Made by a program: the position numbers and the translations under genes | Origin: Vibrio nitrifigilis | GTDB lineage: Bacteria; Pseudomonadota; Gammaproteobacteria; Enterobacterales; Vibrionaceae | Direction of reading: 5' to 3' | NCBI RefSeq assembly: GCF_015686695.1 | Contig: NZ_JADPMR010000003.1 | Coordinates: 455,665-519,664 of the forward strand | DNA: 64,000 nucleotides | Notes under the pieces: model-generated | Databases searched by the model: none | What the model was told of the DNA's origin: nothing | What the model saw: the letters and a program-made list of their open reading frames with translations, nothing else | Shown here: positions 1-8,761 of the stretch, piece by piece | Layout: each line of letters opens with the position of its first letter | Numbering within the stretch: the first letter of the stretch is position 1

Positions 1-925
1 AGTCACCCTCACCGCCGTAACCATAACCTTTTGACATCAAGCGTTGGGTTGCAAGGCCAGGTAAGCTATCAATACCGGTTAAGTTTTCAAATGTATTGGT
101 AAAGGCTTTCGCACCAACAGAAGTCAGAAAAGCTTCCATACCTGCTTCTAAGCGTGCTTCTTTTTGCATGATTTTCAGCAAATCACTGTCGTGCAGTAAT
201 TTTGGATCCATAACATAAGTTGATGCGTATTCATCTAAAAGACGAGAAACATCAGCGTCAGAGATAGAATTCACCGCTTCAGAAAGCTCACCTAAACCGT
301 AAGCATTCACTTCATAACCGAATGCAATTTGTGCTGAAACTTTATTACCCTCAGTAACCGCTACTTGACGCATGTTGTCACCAAAACGAGCCACTTTTAG
401 GTCGCGACCTGCTTGTTTACCTACGGCGGCACGACACCAGTTATCAATTTGATGGTGAACTTCAGGATCTTCCCAGTGGCCAACAACCACTTTGCGATCT
501 AAACCTAAACGAGTACCAATGAAGCCAAATTCACGGTCACCGTGAGCACTTTGGTTCAGGTTCATGAAATCCATATCAATGGTATCCCAAGGGAGAGCTG
601 CATTGAATTGAGTGTGCAAGTGTAAGAAAGGTTTGTTCAGTTCAGATAGACCGGCAATCCACATTTTTGCTGGAGAGAAAGTGTGCATCCAAAGTACTAA
701 ACCAAGACAGTCTGGGTCATTGTTCGCCGCACGACACACACCTAAAATTTCATCCGGTGTTTTTACAATGCCTTTTTCTACAATAGGCACTGAAATAGAT
801 TCAGCAGAATTCAAACCATTGACAATAGCACCGCTATCTTTAGCTACTTGTTGTAATACTTCAGGACCATAAAGATGTTGAGAACCGGTCACAAACCAGA
901 CTTGTTTATCATTAAATACTTTCAT
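1..925 (-). CDS. araA: L-arabinose isomerase, 5' part (cut by window edge)
   Basis: Converts L-arabinose to L-ribulose in the cytoplasm, the first step of arabinose catabolism. About 308 N-terminal codons are visible, read leftwards from an ATG at 923-925; the family is about 500 residues, so the C-terminus lies outside the window. The protein opens MKVFNDKQVWFVTGSQHLYG, the typical AraA start, and contains the motifs LVLWMHTFSPAKMW and LHLHTQFN. It is the third gene of araB-araD-araA, 13 nt after araD, and should be controlled by the AraC-like sites upstream of araB. Confidence 0.95.
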   Translation of the reverse strand, partial: MKVFNDKQVWFVTGSQHLYGPEVLQQVAKDSGAIVNGLNSAESISVPIVEKGIVKTPDEILGVCRAANNDPDCLGLVLWMHTFSPAKMWIAGLSELNKPFLHLHTQFNAALPWDTIDMDFMNLNQSAHGDREFGFIGTRLGLDRKVVVGHWEDPEVHHQIDNWCRAAVGKQAGRDLKVARFGDNMRQVAVTEGNKVSAQIAFGYEVNAYGLGELSEAVNSISDADVSRLLDEYASTYVMDPKLLHDSDLLKIMQKEARLEAGMEAFLTSVGAKAFTNTFENLTGIDSLPGLATQRLMSKGYGYGGEGD

Positions 926-938
926 AACTTTCCCTTAA

Positions 939-1691
939 TTATTTTTTATTGGATGAGGACTGTCCGTAATAAGCATTAGCGCCGTGTTTACGTAAGTAAT
1001 GCTTATCCAGTAGGGCTTGATTGATATGATCAACGTTGGAATTTATCTGTAGGGTTTGCAGAGCCATGTCTGCGACAACTTCCATCACAACAGCATTGTG
1101 AACCGCTTGTGCTGCGTCTTTACCCCAACTGAATGGACCGTGCTCTTTAACGATGATTCCAGGAATAGCGGTAGCCTCATTATCACCAATAGTTTCAACA
1201 ATGACTTTACCGGTGTTGTATTCGTAATCATCTTTAATTTCTTCATTACTCAACGCACGAGTACACGGAATATCACCATAGAAATAATCCGCATGTGTGG
1301 TACCAAGAGCAGGAATAGGTTTGCCAGCTTGAGCCCATGATGTCGCGTGTGATGAGTGAGTATGAACAACACCACCTATCTCAGGGTAAGCGCGATATAG
1401 CACAAGGTGGGTTGCGGTATCTGAAGAGGGTTTCAAGGAGCCTTCTACCACGTTACCTTCAAGATCAACCACCACCATGTTTTCTGCTGAGAGCTCGCTA
1501 TACGCAACACCACTCGGTTTAATGACAACCAAACCTGACTCTCGATCAATCGCAGAGACATTGCCCCACGTAAACGTCACTAAATGGTGGCGTTCAAGAT
1601 CCATATTGGCTTGCCAAACCTGATGGCGAAGTTGACGTATACGCTCAAAATGAGCGCTACGGGGGTTATTTAGCACTGCATGTTCAGCCAT
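939..1691 (-). CDS. araD: L-ribulose-5-phosphate 4-epimerase
   Basis: Converts L-ribulose 5-phosphate to D-xylulose 5-phosphate, which feeds the pentose phosphate pathway. At 250 residues it is slightly longer than the usual 231 because of about 20 extra N-terminal residues. The class II aldolase/epimerase motifs are present: TWGNVSA, KPSGV, HTHSSHAT and GTTHADYFYG (zinc-binding histidines), with the conserved tail KHYLRKHGANAYYGQ. The start overlaps the end of araB by 8 nt, so translation is probably coupled. An internal Met at residue 30 is a less likely start. Confidence 0.95.
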   Translation of the reverse strand: MAEHAVLNNPRSAHFERIRQLRHQVWQANMDLERHHLVTFTWGNVSAIDRESGLVVIKPSGVAYSELSAENMVVVDLEGNVVEGSLKPSSDTATHLVLYRAYPEIGGVVHTHSSHATSWAQAGKPIPALGTTHADYFYGDIPCTRALSNEEIKDDYEYNTGKVIVETIGDNEATAIPGIIVKEHGPFSWGKDAAQAVHNAVVMEVVADMALQTLQINSNVDHINQALLDKHYLRKHGANAYYGQSSSNKK

Positions 1692-3387
1692 TGCTACGCT
1701 CCTGAGATAAGTGGAATTCTTCGATTTGTTCGATATGACGGCCTAACTCACGATAGGCACCATAACGTTGCTCGCGGCGCTCTTGAGTTGCTGAGTTAGG
1801 TTGATAAGTTTGACAAATAGGACTTGCCATCACTTTTTGTGCGGTTTCGCTATCTGGGTGCACACCCGCAACGACCGCCGCAAATATAGCCGCCCCCAAA
1901 GCACAACATTGTTCAGAGCGAACAATCGCTATTTCACGCCCAATAACATCAGCACACATCTGCATCACAAACGGTGATTTTTGAGAAATACCGCCAATGG
2001 CAATCACACGATTGACGTCCATGCCTTGGTCCACAAAGCAATCTACAATTGCTTTTGCACCGTGAGCAGTCGATTCAACTAATGCCGAGAAAAGAGCGGG
2101 TGCACTAGAGCCAAGATTTAACTCGGTTAATGCACCTTTAAGGCGCTGGTTCGCGTACGGAGTACGACGACCATTGTGCCAGTCCATAGCTAATGGGGAG
2201 GTGGCTTGGACTTCGTAATTTTGTGCAGCATCTGCCAACAGAGGAATTAATTGGTCTTCGATGCCTTTCACTGCTTCTGCTTGGTCTGGATTTTGCACGG
2301 CCCACTGCTGCAACGGCCACATCAAAAGATTTTTATACCAAGCGTAAATATCACCAAATGCAGACTGACCTGCTTCAAGCGCGGTCAATTTAGGAAGCGC
2401 ACTCCCCTTCACTTGGCCGCAAATACCATGGATAGTTTTGTCACCAACTTGGTCATGATCGACCATCAAAATGTCACAAGTAGACGTGCCAATAACTTTG
2501 ACTAAATCGTGTGCACCAGCACCAGCACCGACAGCACCCATGTGACAATCAAACTCACCAATTGCAACAGCGATCCCTTCTGGCAAGCCAAAACGCTCAG
2601 CCCACTCAGCAGATAGACGGCCAGCTTCTTCATCGGAGGTATATACGCGTTCGAACATACGATCGCGCATCCCACTTAAAGTTGGAGATATTGCAGTCAG
2701 GAATTTTTCATCAGGTAGGCCACCCCAGCTTTCATGCCACATCGCTTTATGGCCTGCGGCACAAATGCCACGACGGAAGCGATCAGGATGCTGGTTACCA
2801 CTGATCAGCGCAGGAATCCAGTCAGCAAGTTCTACCCAGCTGTAGGCATTTTTTGCGATTGAGTCATCTTGTTCACTGATCCAAGCTGCTTTTGCCCAGA
2901 ACCACTCAGACGAATAAATACCACCGATATATTTGGTGTAATCAGGGAAATCGTTGCCATGAGCTAACTCATTGATGAGTTCTGCTTTTTCAACAGAAGT
3001 ATGATCTTTCCACAACACAAACATCGCATTAGGATTGTTTTCAAATTCAGGAAGAAGCGCGAGAACATTACCATCCTTGTCGATAGGTGCAGGGGTAGAA
3101 CCTGTAGTATCAACACCAATACCGACAACAGATTGTGCAATCTGGGCTGGTACTTGTGCCAACGTATCCTTGACTGCACTGGTCATCGCTTCAATGTAGT
3201 CTTGAGGGTGATGACGAAATTGAGACTGTTCAGGGTTACTGTACATACCTTTCATCCAGCGCGGATAGTAGGTAACTCCAGAGGCGACTTCTTCGCCATT
3301 TGTCGCATTAACCAATAATGCACGTACAGAATCTGAACCAAAATCAAGACCGATAACATGAGCTTGATGTGTAGTGAAAGTGTCCAT
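1684..3387 (-). CDS. araB: Ribulokinase
   Basis: Phosphorylates L-ribulose with ATP in the cytoplasm. It is a 567-residue FGGY-family sugar kinase, the normal AraB length. Visible motifs are the N-terminal phosphate-binding loop GLDFGSDSVRALLV (residues 13-26), GVDTTGSTPAP near residue 90, the DCHMGAVGAGA region and the C-terminal adenosine motif AIGGISQKSPFVMQM. It is the first gene of the leftward araBDA operon. Tandem AraC-like half-sites lie about 60-100 nt upstream in the orientation seen at the E. coli araBAD promoter. Confidence 0.96.
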   Translation of the reverse strand: MDTFTTHQAHVIGLDFGSDSVRALLVNATNGEEVASGVTYYPRWMKGMYSNPEQSQFRHHPQDYIEAMTSAVKDTLAQVPAQIAQSVVGIGVDTTGSTPAPIDKDGNVLALLPEFENNPNAMFVLWKDHTSVEKAELINELAHGNDFPDYTKYIGGIYSSEWFWAKAAWISEQDDSIAKNAYSWVELADWIPALISGNQHPDRFRRGICAAGHKAMWHESWGGLPDEKFLTAISPTLSGMRDRMFERVYTSDEEAGRLSAEWAERFGLPEGIAVAIGEFDCHMGAVGAGAGAHDLVKVIGTSTCDILMVDHDQVGDKTIHGICGQVKGSALPKLTALEAGQSAFGDIYAWYKNLLMWPLQQWAVQNPDQAEAVKGIEDQLIPLLADAAQNYEVQATSPLAMDWHNGRRTPYANQRLKGALTELNLGSSAPALFSALVESTAHGAKAIVDCFVDQGMDVNRVIAIGGISQKSPFVMQMCADVIGREIAIVRSEQCCALGAAIFAAVVAGVHPDSETAQKVMASPICQTYQPNSATQERREQRYGAYRELGRHIEQIEEFHLSQERSNG

Positions 3388-3447
3388 GACAGCTCCATCA
3401 ATGGTTGGAATTGCTATTTGTTATAACCGCGCCCCTCCCGTTCAGCC

Positions 3448-3484
3448 ATGAATCAAGCTGCTACAAGTATGGATAAAAACGCCA
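3448..3484 (-). promoter_or_regulatory. AraC-type tandem half-sites (araI1-I2 like) for araBDA
   Basis: On the minus strand TGGC-N7-TCCATA (3484-3468) is followed 21 nt later by TAGC-N7-TTCAT (3463-3448). This matches the AraC half-site consensus TAGC-N7-TCCATA and the 21-bp direct-repeat spacing of E. coli araI1/I2, and it points towards araB. A TATAAC-like -10 lies closer to araB. No araC gene is in the window. The pattern is seen; AraC binding is inferred. Confidence 0.7.
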
Positions 3485-3532
3485 CAAGACAAATTCCGTG
3501 CGTTAGCTTAAAAAAACCACCAAAAATATCCA

Positions 3533-3548
3533 TTTGACCAAGATCACA
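3533..3548. promoter_or_regulatory. Probable CRP site
   Basis: TTTGA-CCAAGA-TCACA is a one-mismatch fit to TGTGA-N6-TCACA. It lies between the araBDA operator and the palindrome at 3577, as expected for catabolite control of the divergent ara operons. Confidence 0.5.
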
Positions 3549-3576
3549 CAAAAATGACGCTAATATGCGACAAAAT

Positions 3577-3600
3577 GTCATGTTCGTGAACGAACATGAC
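3577..3600. promoter_or_regulatory. 24-bp palindrome, unidentified operator
   Basis: Two perfect 11-bp arms, GTCATGTTCGT and ACGAACATGAC, flank a 2-bp centre (GA), midway between the divergent araB and araF-like genes. No T-run follows, so an operator is more likely than a terminator. It does not match the AraC or CRP consensus. The regulator is unknown. Confidence 0.6.
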
Positions 3601-3618
3601 TATAACGAGATCCACTTC

Positions 3619-3655
3619 ATATCTGTCCTAGCTAAATGAATGGACAAATTCGCTA
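3619..3655 (+). promoter_or_regulatory. AraC-type tandem half-sites for the arabinose transporter operon
   Basis: ATGGA-N7-GCTA at 3640-3655 is the inverse form of the AraC half-site. A second GCTA at 3631-3634 is in 21-bp register, with a poor left half. The sites sit upstream of a CRP-like site and are reversed relative to the araB sites when read towards the downstream gene. Confidence 0.6.
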
Positions 3656-3666
3656 CATTTTTTTGC

Positions 3667-3682
3667 TGTGATTTCTATCACT
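3667..3682. promoter_or_regulatory. Probable CRP site
   Basis: TGTGA-TTTCTA-TCACT fits TGTGA-N6-TCACA with one mismatch. It lies 72 bp before the araF-like start codon and between the AraC-like sites and the gene. Confidence 0.6.
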
Positions 3683-3753
3683 ACCCACGTGCCACAGCAG
3701 TGTAAATAATCACCAACGGAACACCCTACATTCCTAAAAATGGATAAATAATA

Positions 3754-4761
3754 ATGAAACTAAAAACCCTACTTACTACTGCAGCGTTGTCAGGGTTAAC
3801 CCTACTCAGCGCTTCTGCCAGTGCCTTTTCCCTATTTGGCTCTGACGATGACACAATGAAACTTGGTTATTTGGTCAAACAACCAGAAGAACCTTGGTTT
3901 CAAACTGAATGGTCATTTGCAGAACAGGCCGGAAAAGACATGGGCTTCGATGTCGTTAAAATGGCAATTCCTGATGGTGAAAAAACGCTAAACGCGATAG
4001 ATACCTTAGCGGCCAGTGGTGCAAAAGGATTTGTTATTTGCACCCCAGACCCAAAACTCGGCCCTGCGATCATGGCCAAAGCCAAAAGTTACGATCTCAA
4101 AGTGATCACTGTCGATGACCAATTCTTAAACGCAAAAGGCCAGCCGATGACTAACGTGCCTTTAGTGATGATGGCCGCTAGCCAAATTGGTTATCGTCAA
4201 GGTGAAGAATTAATTAAAGAAATGAAACACCGCGGCTGGGATCAATCTTCAACAGGTGTCATGGCGATTACCGCTGATGAATTGGATACAGCCCGTCGCC
4301 GTGTCGATGGTTCAATAAAAGCGATTCAAGAGTCCGGTTTTCCTGCGAATCAAATTCACCGAGTCCCAACCAAAACCAATGATATTCCAGGCGCTTTAGA
4401 CGCCGCCAACTCTTTGCTTGTCCAGTATCCGAGTGTCAAACAGTGGTTAGTCGTCGGCATGAATGACAATACCGTTTTAGGCGGTATTCGTGCGACTGAA
4501 GGTCAAGGATTTAATGCCAATAACGTCATAGGAATTGGTATTAATGGTGTCGATGCAGTCAATGAATTAGCCAAATCTAAACCAACTGGTTTTTATGGTT
4601 CTCTGCTACCAAGTCCAGATGTGCACGGTTATAAAAGTATCGAATCTCTCTATAAATGGGTTCACGACGGCATCGCGCCGAAGAAGTTTGTTGAGGTCAC
4701 AGACGTGGTGCTCATCACTCGTGATAACTACAAACAAGAACTTGCGAAAAAAGGCTTGTAA
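3754..4761 (+). CDS. araF: L-arabinose ABC transporter, periplasmic binding protein
   Basis: Binds L-arabinose in the periplasm and delivers it to the AraGH membrane complex. The protein has 335 residues with an N-terminal signal peptide (charged start, hydrophobic core, likely cleavage after SASASA near residue 24). The mature part is a type I periplasmic binding protein: KLGYLVKQPEEPWFQTEW at the start, then VICTPDPKLGPA and GMNDNTVLGG, which match AraF. It is followed by ATPase and permease genes and preceded by AraC- and CRP-like sites, which fits high-affinity arabinose uptake feeding araBDA. Confidence 0.93.
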   Translation: MKLKTLLTTAALSGLTLLSASASAFSLFGSDDDTMKLGYLVKQPEEPWFQTEWSFAEQAGKDMGFDVVKMAIPDGEKTLNAIDTLAASGAKGFVICTPDPKLGPAIMAKAKSYDLKVITVDDQFLNAKGQPMTNVPLVMMAASQIGYRQGEELIKEMKHRGWDQSSTGVMAITADELDTARRRVDGSIKAIQESGFPANQIHRVPTKTNDIPGALDAANSLLVQYPSVKQWLVVGMNDNTVLGGIRATEGQGFNANNVIGIGINGVDAVNELAKSKPTGFYGSLLPSPDVHGYKSIESLYKWVHDGIAPKKFVEVTDVVLITRDNYKQELAKKGL

Positions 4762-4818
4762 CTCTCTTAGCATCAGCAAACGTGCTGATGCTAAGTTTGC
4801 ACACATAGGAGAGATGGT

Positions 4819-6333
4819 ATGAACAACTCCCCCTCATTTTTAGAATTTTGTCATATTTCCAAACACTTCCCTGGCGTGAAGGCACTCACTGATATTAACT
4901 TTCGGGCCAATCGCGGCAGCATTCATGCTTTGATGGGTGAAAATGGTGCGGGTAAATCCACATTGCTAAAAACATTAAGTGGCTTGCACCAACCGACAGA
5001 AGGCCACTTGAATATCGATGGCCAACAATTGGTATTTCATAGTGCCAACGATGCTCTCGACCATGGTGTCGCGATTATTTATCAGGAGCTCAACCTAGTT
5101 CCTGAGCTTAGCGTGGCGGAAAATATCTACTTAGGCCAACTACCAACCAAAGGCGGACGTGTTGATTTTGATACGTTAAATGCCATGGCTAAAGAACAAC
5201 TAAAACGTCTTGGTGAACATTTTGATCCATCTCGTCCGTTGAAGGAGTTTTCTATTGGTCAGTGGCAAATGGTCGAAATAGCCAAAGCTCTGAGTCGTAA
5301 TGCTCAGATTATTGCCTTTGATGAACCCACCAGTAGTTTGTCACAACGTGAAATTGAAAACCTTTTCACTGTGATTAGAGAATTGCGTGATGCAGGCAAG
5401 ATCATTTTGTATGTGTCGCATCGAATGGAAGAAATATTTACTCTATGCGATGCGATCACCATTTTTAAAGATGGCACGCTTGTGCAAACATTCGACGATA
5501 TGTCCCACCTCACACATGAGCGTTTAGTCGAGCTCATGGTAGGGCGTGAAATTAACGATATTTATAACTATCGTGCGCGACCTTTAGGTGAAAGCGGATT
5601 ACGAATCGAAGAATTTCAAGGACCTGGAATTACTTCTCCCGTTTCACTCGATATTCGTCAAGGTGAGATTTTAGGCTTATTTGGTTTAGTCGGAGCAGGT
5701 CGCACAGAATTAACCAAATTAATCTTTGGTGCAGAAAAACCTACCGGTGGCCAACTCTATCTTCACGACACCCCTATCTCAATTCGTAAACCAGAAGATG
5801 CGATTCGAGCCGGCATTACCTTATGCCCGGAAGATCGCAAAACCGATGGTATCGTGCCGATCCTTTCGGTGGCAGAAAATACCAATATCAGCGCACGCCC
5901 ATGGCATCTAAAACTCAAAAGTTTGATCGATTTTTCTTGGGAAGAGACCAACGCAGCCACTCAACGTAAAGCACTCAACGTGAAGGCCGCCTCCCTCGAA
6001 CAAAAACTGGGCGAACTCTCTGGTGGCAACCAGCAAAAAGTGATTCTTGGCCGTTGGTTATCAACGGCGATGAGTGTCATTTTGCTTGATGAACCCACCA
6101 GAGGAATTGATGTTGGAGCAAAATCTGAGATCTATGAACTGATTTTTAAGCTGGCTGAAAATGGCGTCACAGTACTCGTGGTATCGAGCGATCTCCCCGA
6201 GGTCCTCGGCATATCCGATCGCGTGCTCGTAATGAAAGATGGCGGCGTATCAGGAGAACTGCAACGAAACCAATTTAACGAACAAACTGCGCTTCGCCTC
6301 GCTATGTTAGGCGAAGAGAAAACAGCGGCGTAA
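4819..6333 (+). CDS. araG: L-arabinose ABC transporter, ATPase
   Basis: Cytoplasmic ATPase that powers arabinose import. At 504 residues it carries two fused nucleotide-binding domains, as is normal for CUT2 sugar importers. Domain 1 has Walker A GENGAGKST (about 40-48), a signature-like FSIGQWQMVEIAKAL and Walker B IIAFDEPTSSL. Domain 2 has LSGGNQQKVILGRWL and VILLDEPTRGIDVG. The degenerate second Walker A (GLVGAGRTEL) is typical of the family. It lies 57 nt after araF and 16 nt before araH. Confidence 0.94.
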   Translation: MNNSPSFLEFCHISKHFPGVKALTDINFRANRGSIHALMGENGAGKSTLLKTLSGLHQPTEGHLNIDGQQLVFHSANDALDHGVAIIYQELNLVPELSVAENIYLGQLPTKGGRVDFDTLNAMAKEQLKRLGEHFDPSRPLKEFSIGQWQMVEIAKALSRNAQIIAFDEPTSSLSQREIENLFTVIRELRDAGKIILYVSHRMEEIFTLCDAITIFKDGTLVQTFDDMSHLTHERLVELMVGREINDIYNYRARPLGESGLRIEEFQGPGITSPVSLDIRQGEILGLFGLVGAGRTELTKLIFGAEKPTGGQLYLHDTPISIRKPEDAIRAGITLCPEDRKTDGIVPILSVAENTNISARPWHLKLKSLIDFSWEETNAATQRKALNVKAASLEQKLGELSGGNQQKVILGRWLSTAMSVILLDEPTRGIDVGAKSEIYELIFKLAENGVTVLVVSSDLPEVLGISDRVLVMKDGGVSGELQRNQFNEQTALRLAMLGEEKTAA

Positions 6334-6349
6334 CCAAAGGAAGAACCTT

Positions 6350-7339
6350 ATGTCTATTTCAAGTACATCGAAAGTGACACAACCTGAAGAAAAATCGCAC
6401 CGATTTAATCTTGCTCATATCTGGGATAAATTCGGTATGTTATTGGTTTTTGCAGGGTTATTTTTACTCTGCTCCCTGTTTGTGCCCTACTTTGCTACCT
6501 TCATTAATATGAAAGGTCTTGGCCTAGCCATTTCTATGAGCGGTATGGTGGCCTGTGCCATGCTATTTTGTTTAGCATGTGGTGACCTCGACCTTTCTGT
6601 TGCTTCTGTGATTGCATGCTCGGGAGTTGTGACAGCCGTTGCCATCAATGCCACCAGCAGTGTCATTCTCGGAGTTGGCGCCGGATTACTCTCTGGCGTT
6701 GCTTTTGGTTTACTCAATGGTTTTGTCATTGCCAAACTGCAGATCAATGCACTGATTACCACTTTAGCAACTATGCAAATTGCTCGTGGTCTTGGCTATA
6801 TCATTTCAGATGGTAAAGCGGTGGGTATTACTGAGGAGAGCTTTTTCGCACTGGGTAATTCGTCATTTATTGGGGTCCCAACGCCCATTTGGCTTACCAT
6901 CGTTACCTTTGCCGTGTTTGCATTTCTGCTTAATAGAACCGTTTATGGACGCAACACATTAGCCATAGGGGGTAACGAAGAGGCCGCAAGACTCGCAGGT
7001 GTTAATGTTGTAAAAACCAAACTGATTATATTCACTATGTCTGGTTTTATTTCTGCCCTTGCTGGCGTCATTCTCGCGGCTAGGATGACTAGTGGTCAGC
7101 CAATGACATCTGTCGGCTTCGAGCTCGTCGTGATCTCAGCTTGCGTTTTAGGTGGGGTTTCACTTAAGGGGGGAATTGGTAAAGTCTCATATGTCATTGC
7201 CGGTGTGCTTATCTTAGGTACGGTAGAAAATGCAATGAACCTACTAAATATGTCACCTTTTGCTCAATATGTAGTGCGCGGTGCCATTTTACTCGCAGCG
7301 GTTATCTTTGACCGTTACAAACAAAAATCTCGTGCTTAA
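6350..7339 (+). CDS. araH: L-arabinose ABC transporter, permease
   Basis: Inner-membrane permease of the arabinose importer. It has 329 residues with about 8-10 hydrophobic segments and the CUT2 permease motif GDLDLSVASVIACSGVV in the first third. An upstream AAGGAAGAA serves as ribosome binding site. It ends the transporter operon, 45 nt before a strong terminator. AraH is assigned rather than RbsC because of its neighbours AraF and AraG. Confidence 0.93.
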   Translation: MSISSTSKVTQPEEKSHRFNLAHIWDKFGMLLVFAGLFLLCSLFVPYFATFINMKGLGLAISMSGMVACAMLFCLACGDLDLSVASVIACSGVVTAVAINATSSVILGVGAGLLSGVAFGLLNGFVIAKLQINALITTLATMQIARGLGYIISDGKAVGITEESFFALGNSSFIGVPTPIWLTIVTFAVFAFLLNRTVYGRNTLAIGGNEEAARLAGVNVVKTKLIIFTMSGFISALAGVILAARMTSGQPMTSVGFELVVISACVLGGVSLKGGIGKVSYVIAGVLILGTVENAMNLLNMSPFAQYVVRGAILLAAVIFDRYKQKSRA

Positions 7340-7383
7340 CGGCTAACTCTAGTCACGAAAATAATCATCACGGTAAACCAACC

Positions 7384-7420
7384 AAAAGCTCTCTGTCACC
7401 TCTCGCAGAGAGCTTTTTTA
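7384..7420 (+). terminator. Rho-independent terminator after araH
   Basis: AAGCTCTCTG and CAGAGAGCTT form a perfect 10-bp stem with a 10-nt loop, followed by a run of T. It separates the arabinose and YtfQ-type operons. Confidence 0.9.
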
Positions 7421-7457
7421 TCACCTTTAGCTATAAAAATATTTTTGTGAACAAGAT

Positions 7458-7494
7458 GTTATTTTGTTTGCTATTAAAATGGACAATATCGCTA
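7458..7494 (+). promoter_or_regulatory. AraC-type tandem half-sites before the YtfQ-type operon
   Basis: ATGGA-N7-GCTA (7479-7494) is nearly the same as the site before araF (both read ATGGACAA then TCGCTA). A second GCTA lies exactly 21 bp upstream at 7470-7473. The rest of 7421-7715 is AT-rich leader with no gene. This ties the second sugar transporter to the same regulator. Confidence 0.6.
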
Positions 7495-7715
7495 GCCAAA
7501 ATATTATGTGACAAATCTCGCCATCAGTAGACCTATTTCGACATACTCTCACATGGAAACAAAATATTATAAAGAACTACCCTAACTATTATTTTAATCC
7601 GTGAAACAAACATCCATTAATTAAAATATCGATATATACCTTTAAATTTAAAAATAATTTAATGGTAAAAATAATATAAGTATTTTAATCAGGATGAGAA
7701 TATAGGAACATCAAT

Positions 7716-8678
7716 ATGTTAAAACCACTAACTCTGGCCCTCGCGATCAGTTCGTTATTGATGTCTGGTGCGTCGATGGCAAATAACCTCACCGTGGGTT
7801 TCTCTCAAATTGGTTCAGAATCTGGCTGGCGGGCTGCTGAAACATCCGTAGCAAAAACGGAAGCAGCGAAGCGAGGAATCACACTAAAAGTTTCAGATGC
7901 CCAACAAAAGCAAGAAAACCAAATTAAAGCTGTTCGATCCTTTATCGCTCAAGGTGTCGATGCGATATTTATTGCTCCTGTAGTCCAAACTGGCTGGGAA
8001 CCGGTGCTTGAAGAAGCCAAAGACTACGATATTCCAGTGTTCTTACTTGACCGTACCGTTGATGTCGATGACAACTCTTTATACATGACCTCTGTTGCCG
8101 CTAACGACGTACTTGAAGGTGAAGTTGCCGCTCATTGGTTGGTTAACAAGGTCAAAGATAGAGACAATTGCAATGTCGTAGAGTTGCAAGGCACCGTTGG
8201 TTCAAGTGTGGCAATCGAGCGTAAAGAAGGGTTTGATAAAACCATTAAAGACGTTAAAAACATTCATGTTACCCGTACTCAATCTGGTGAATTTACCCGT
8301 AGCAAAGGTAAGGAAGTTATGGAAAGCTTTATTAAAGCGGAAAATAATGGCAAATCAATTTGTGCTGTATTTTCTCATAACGATGATATGGCTATTGGTG
8401 CAATCCAAGCAATTAAAGAAGCAGGATTACAGCCAGGGAAAGATATATTAATTGTCTCTATTGATGCCGTGCCAGATATATTCCGCGCCATGTTAAAGGG
8501 TGAGACCAATGCCACTGTAGAATTAACACCAAATATGGCTGGCCCAGCTTTCGATGCATTAATTTCGTATAAAGAAAAAGGGATTGTCCCTCCGAAAAAA
8601 ATAGTCACTAAATCTACTCTTTTCTTACCTAAAGATGCCGCAAAAGAGTTAGAAATTAAAAAGAACCTTGGGTATTAA
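7716..8678 (+). CDS. ytfQ: Sugar ABC transporter binding protein, YtfQ (galactofuranose) type
   Basis: Periplasmic binding protein of 320 residues with a signal peptide (cleavage probably after SGASMA, about residue 22). It opens NLTVGFSQIGSESGWRAAET and contains LLDRTVDVDD, ELQGTVGSSVAIERKEGF and FSHNDDMAIGAIQA, the YtfQ pattern. The four-gene order binding protein, ATPase, permease, permease equals E. coli ytfQRT-yjfF, which imports galactofuranose. AraC-like sites upstream make arabinose, perhaps the furanose form, a real alternative substrate; that part is inference. Confidence 0.88.
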   Translation: MLKPLTLALAISSLLMSGASMANNLTVGFSQIGSESGWRAAETSVAKTEAAKRGITLKVSDAQQKQENQIKAVRSFIAQGVDAIFIAPVVQTGWEPVLEEAKDYDIPVFLLDRTVDVDDNSLYMTSVAANDVLEGEVAAHWLVNKVKDRDNCNVVELQGTVGSSVAIERKEGFDKTIKDVKNIHVTRTQSGEFTRSKGKEVMESFIKAENNGKSICAVFSHNDDMAIGAIQAIKEAGLQPGKDILIVSIDAVPDIFRAMLKGETNATVELTPNMAGPAFDALISYKEKGIVPPKKIVTKSTLFLPKDAAKELEIKKNLGY

Positions 8679-8761
8679 AACCTAGTTACCACGTTGTTTA
8701 TTGATTATTTGGTTACCACCTCATATGCCCATGCATATGAGGTGTATACGGAGTCGTTACC

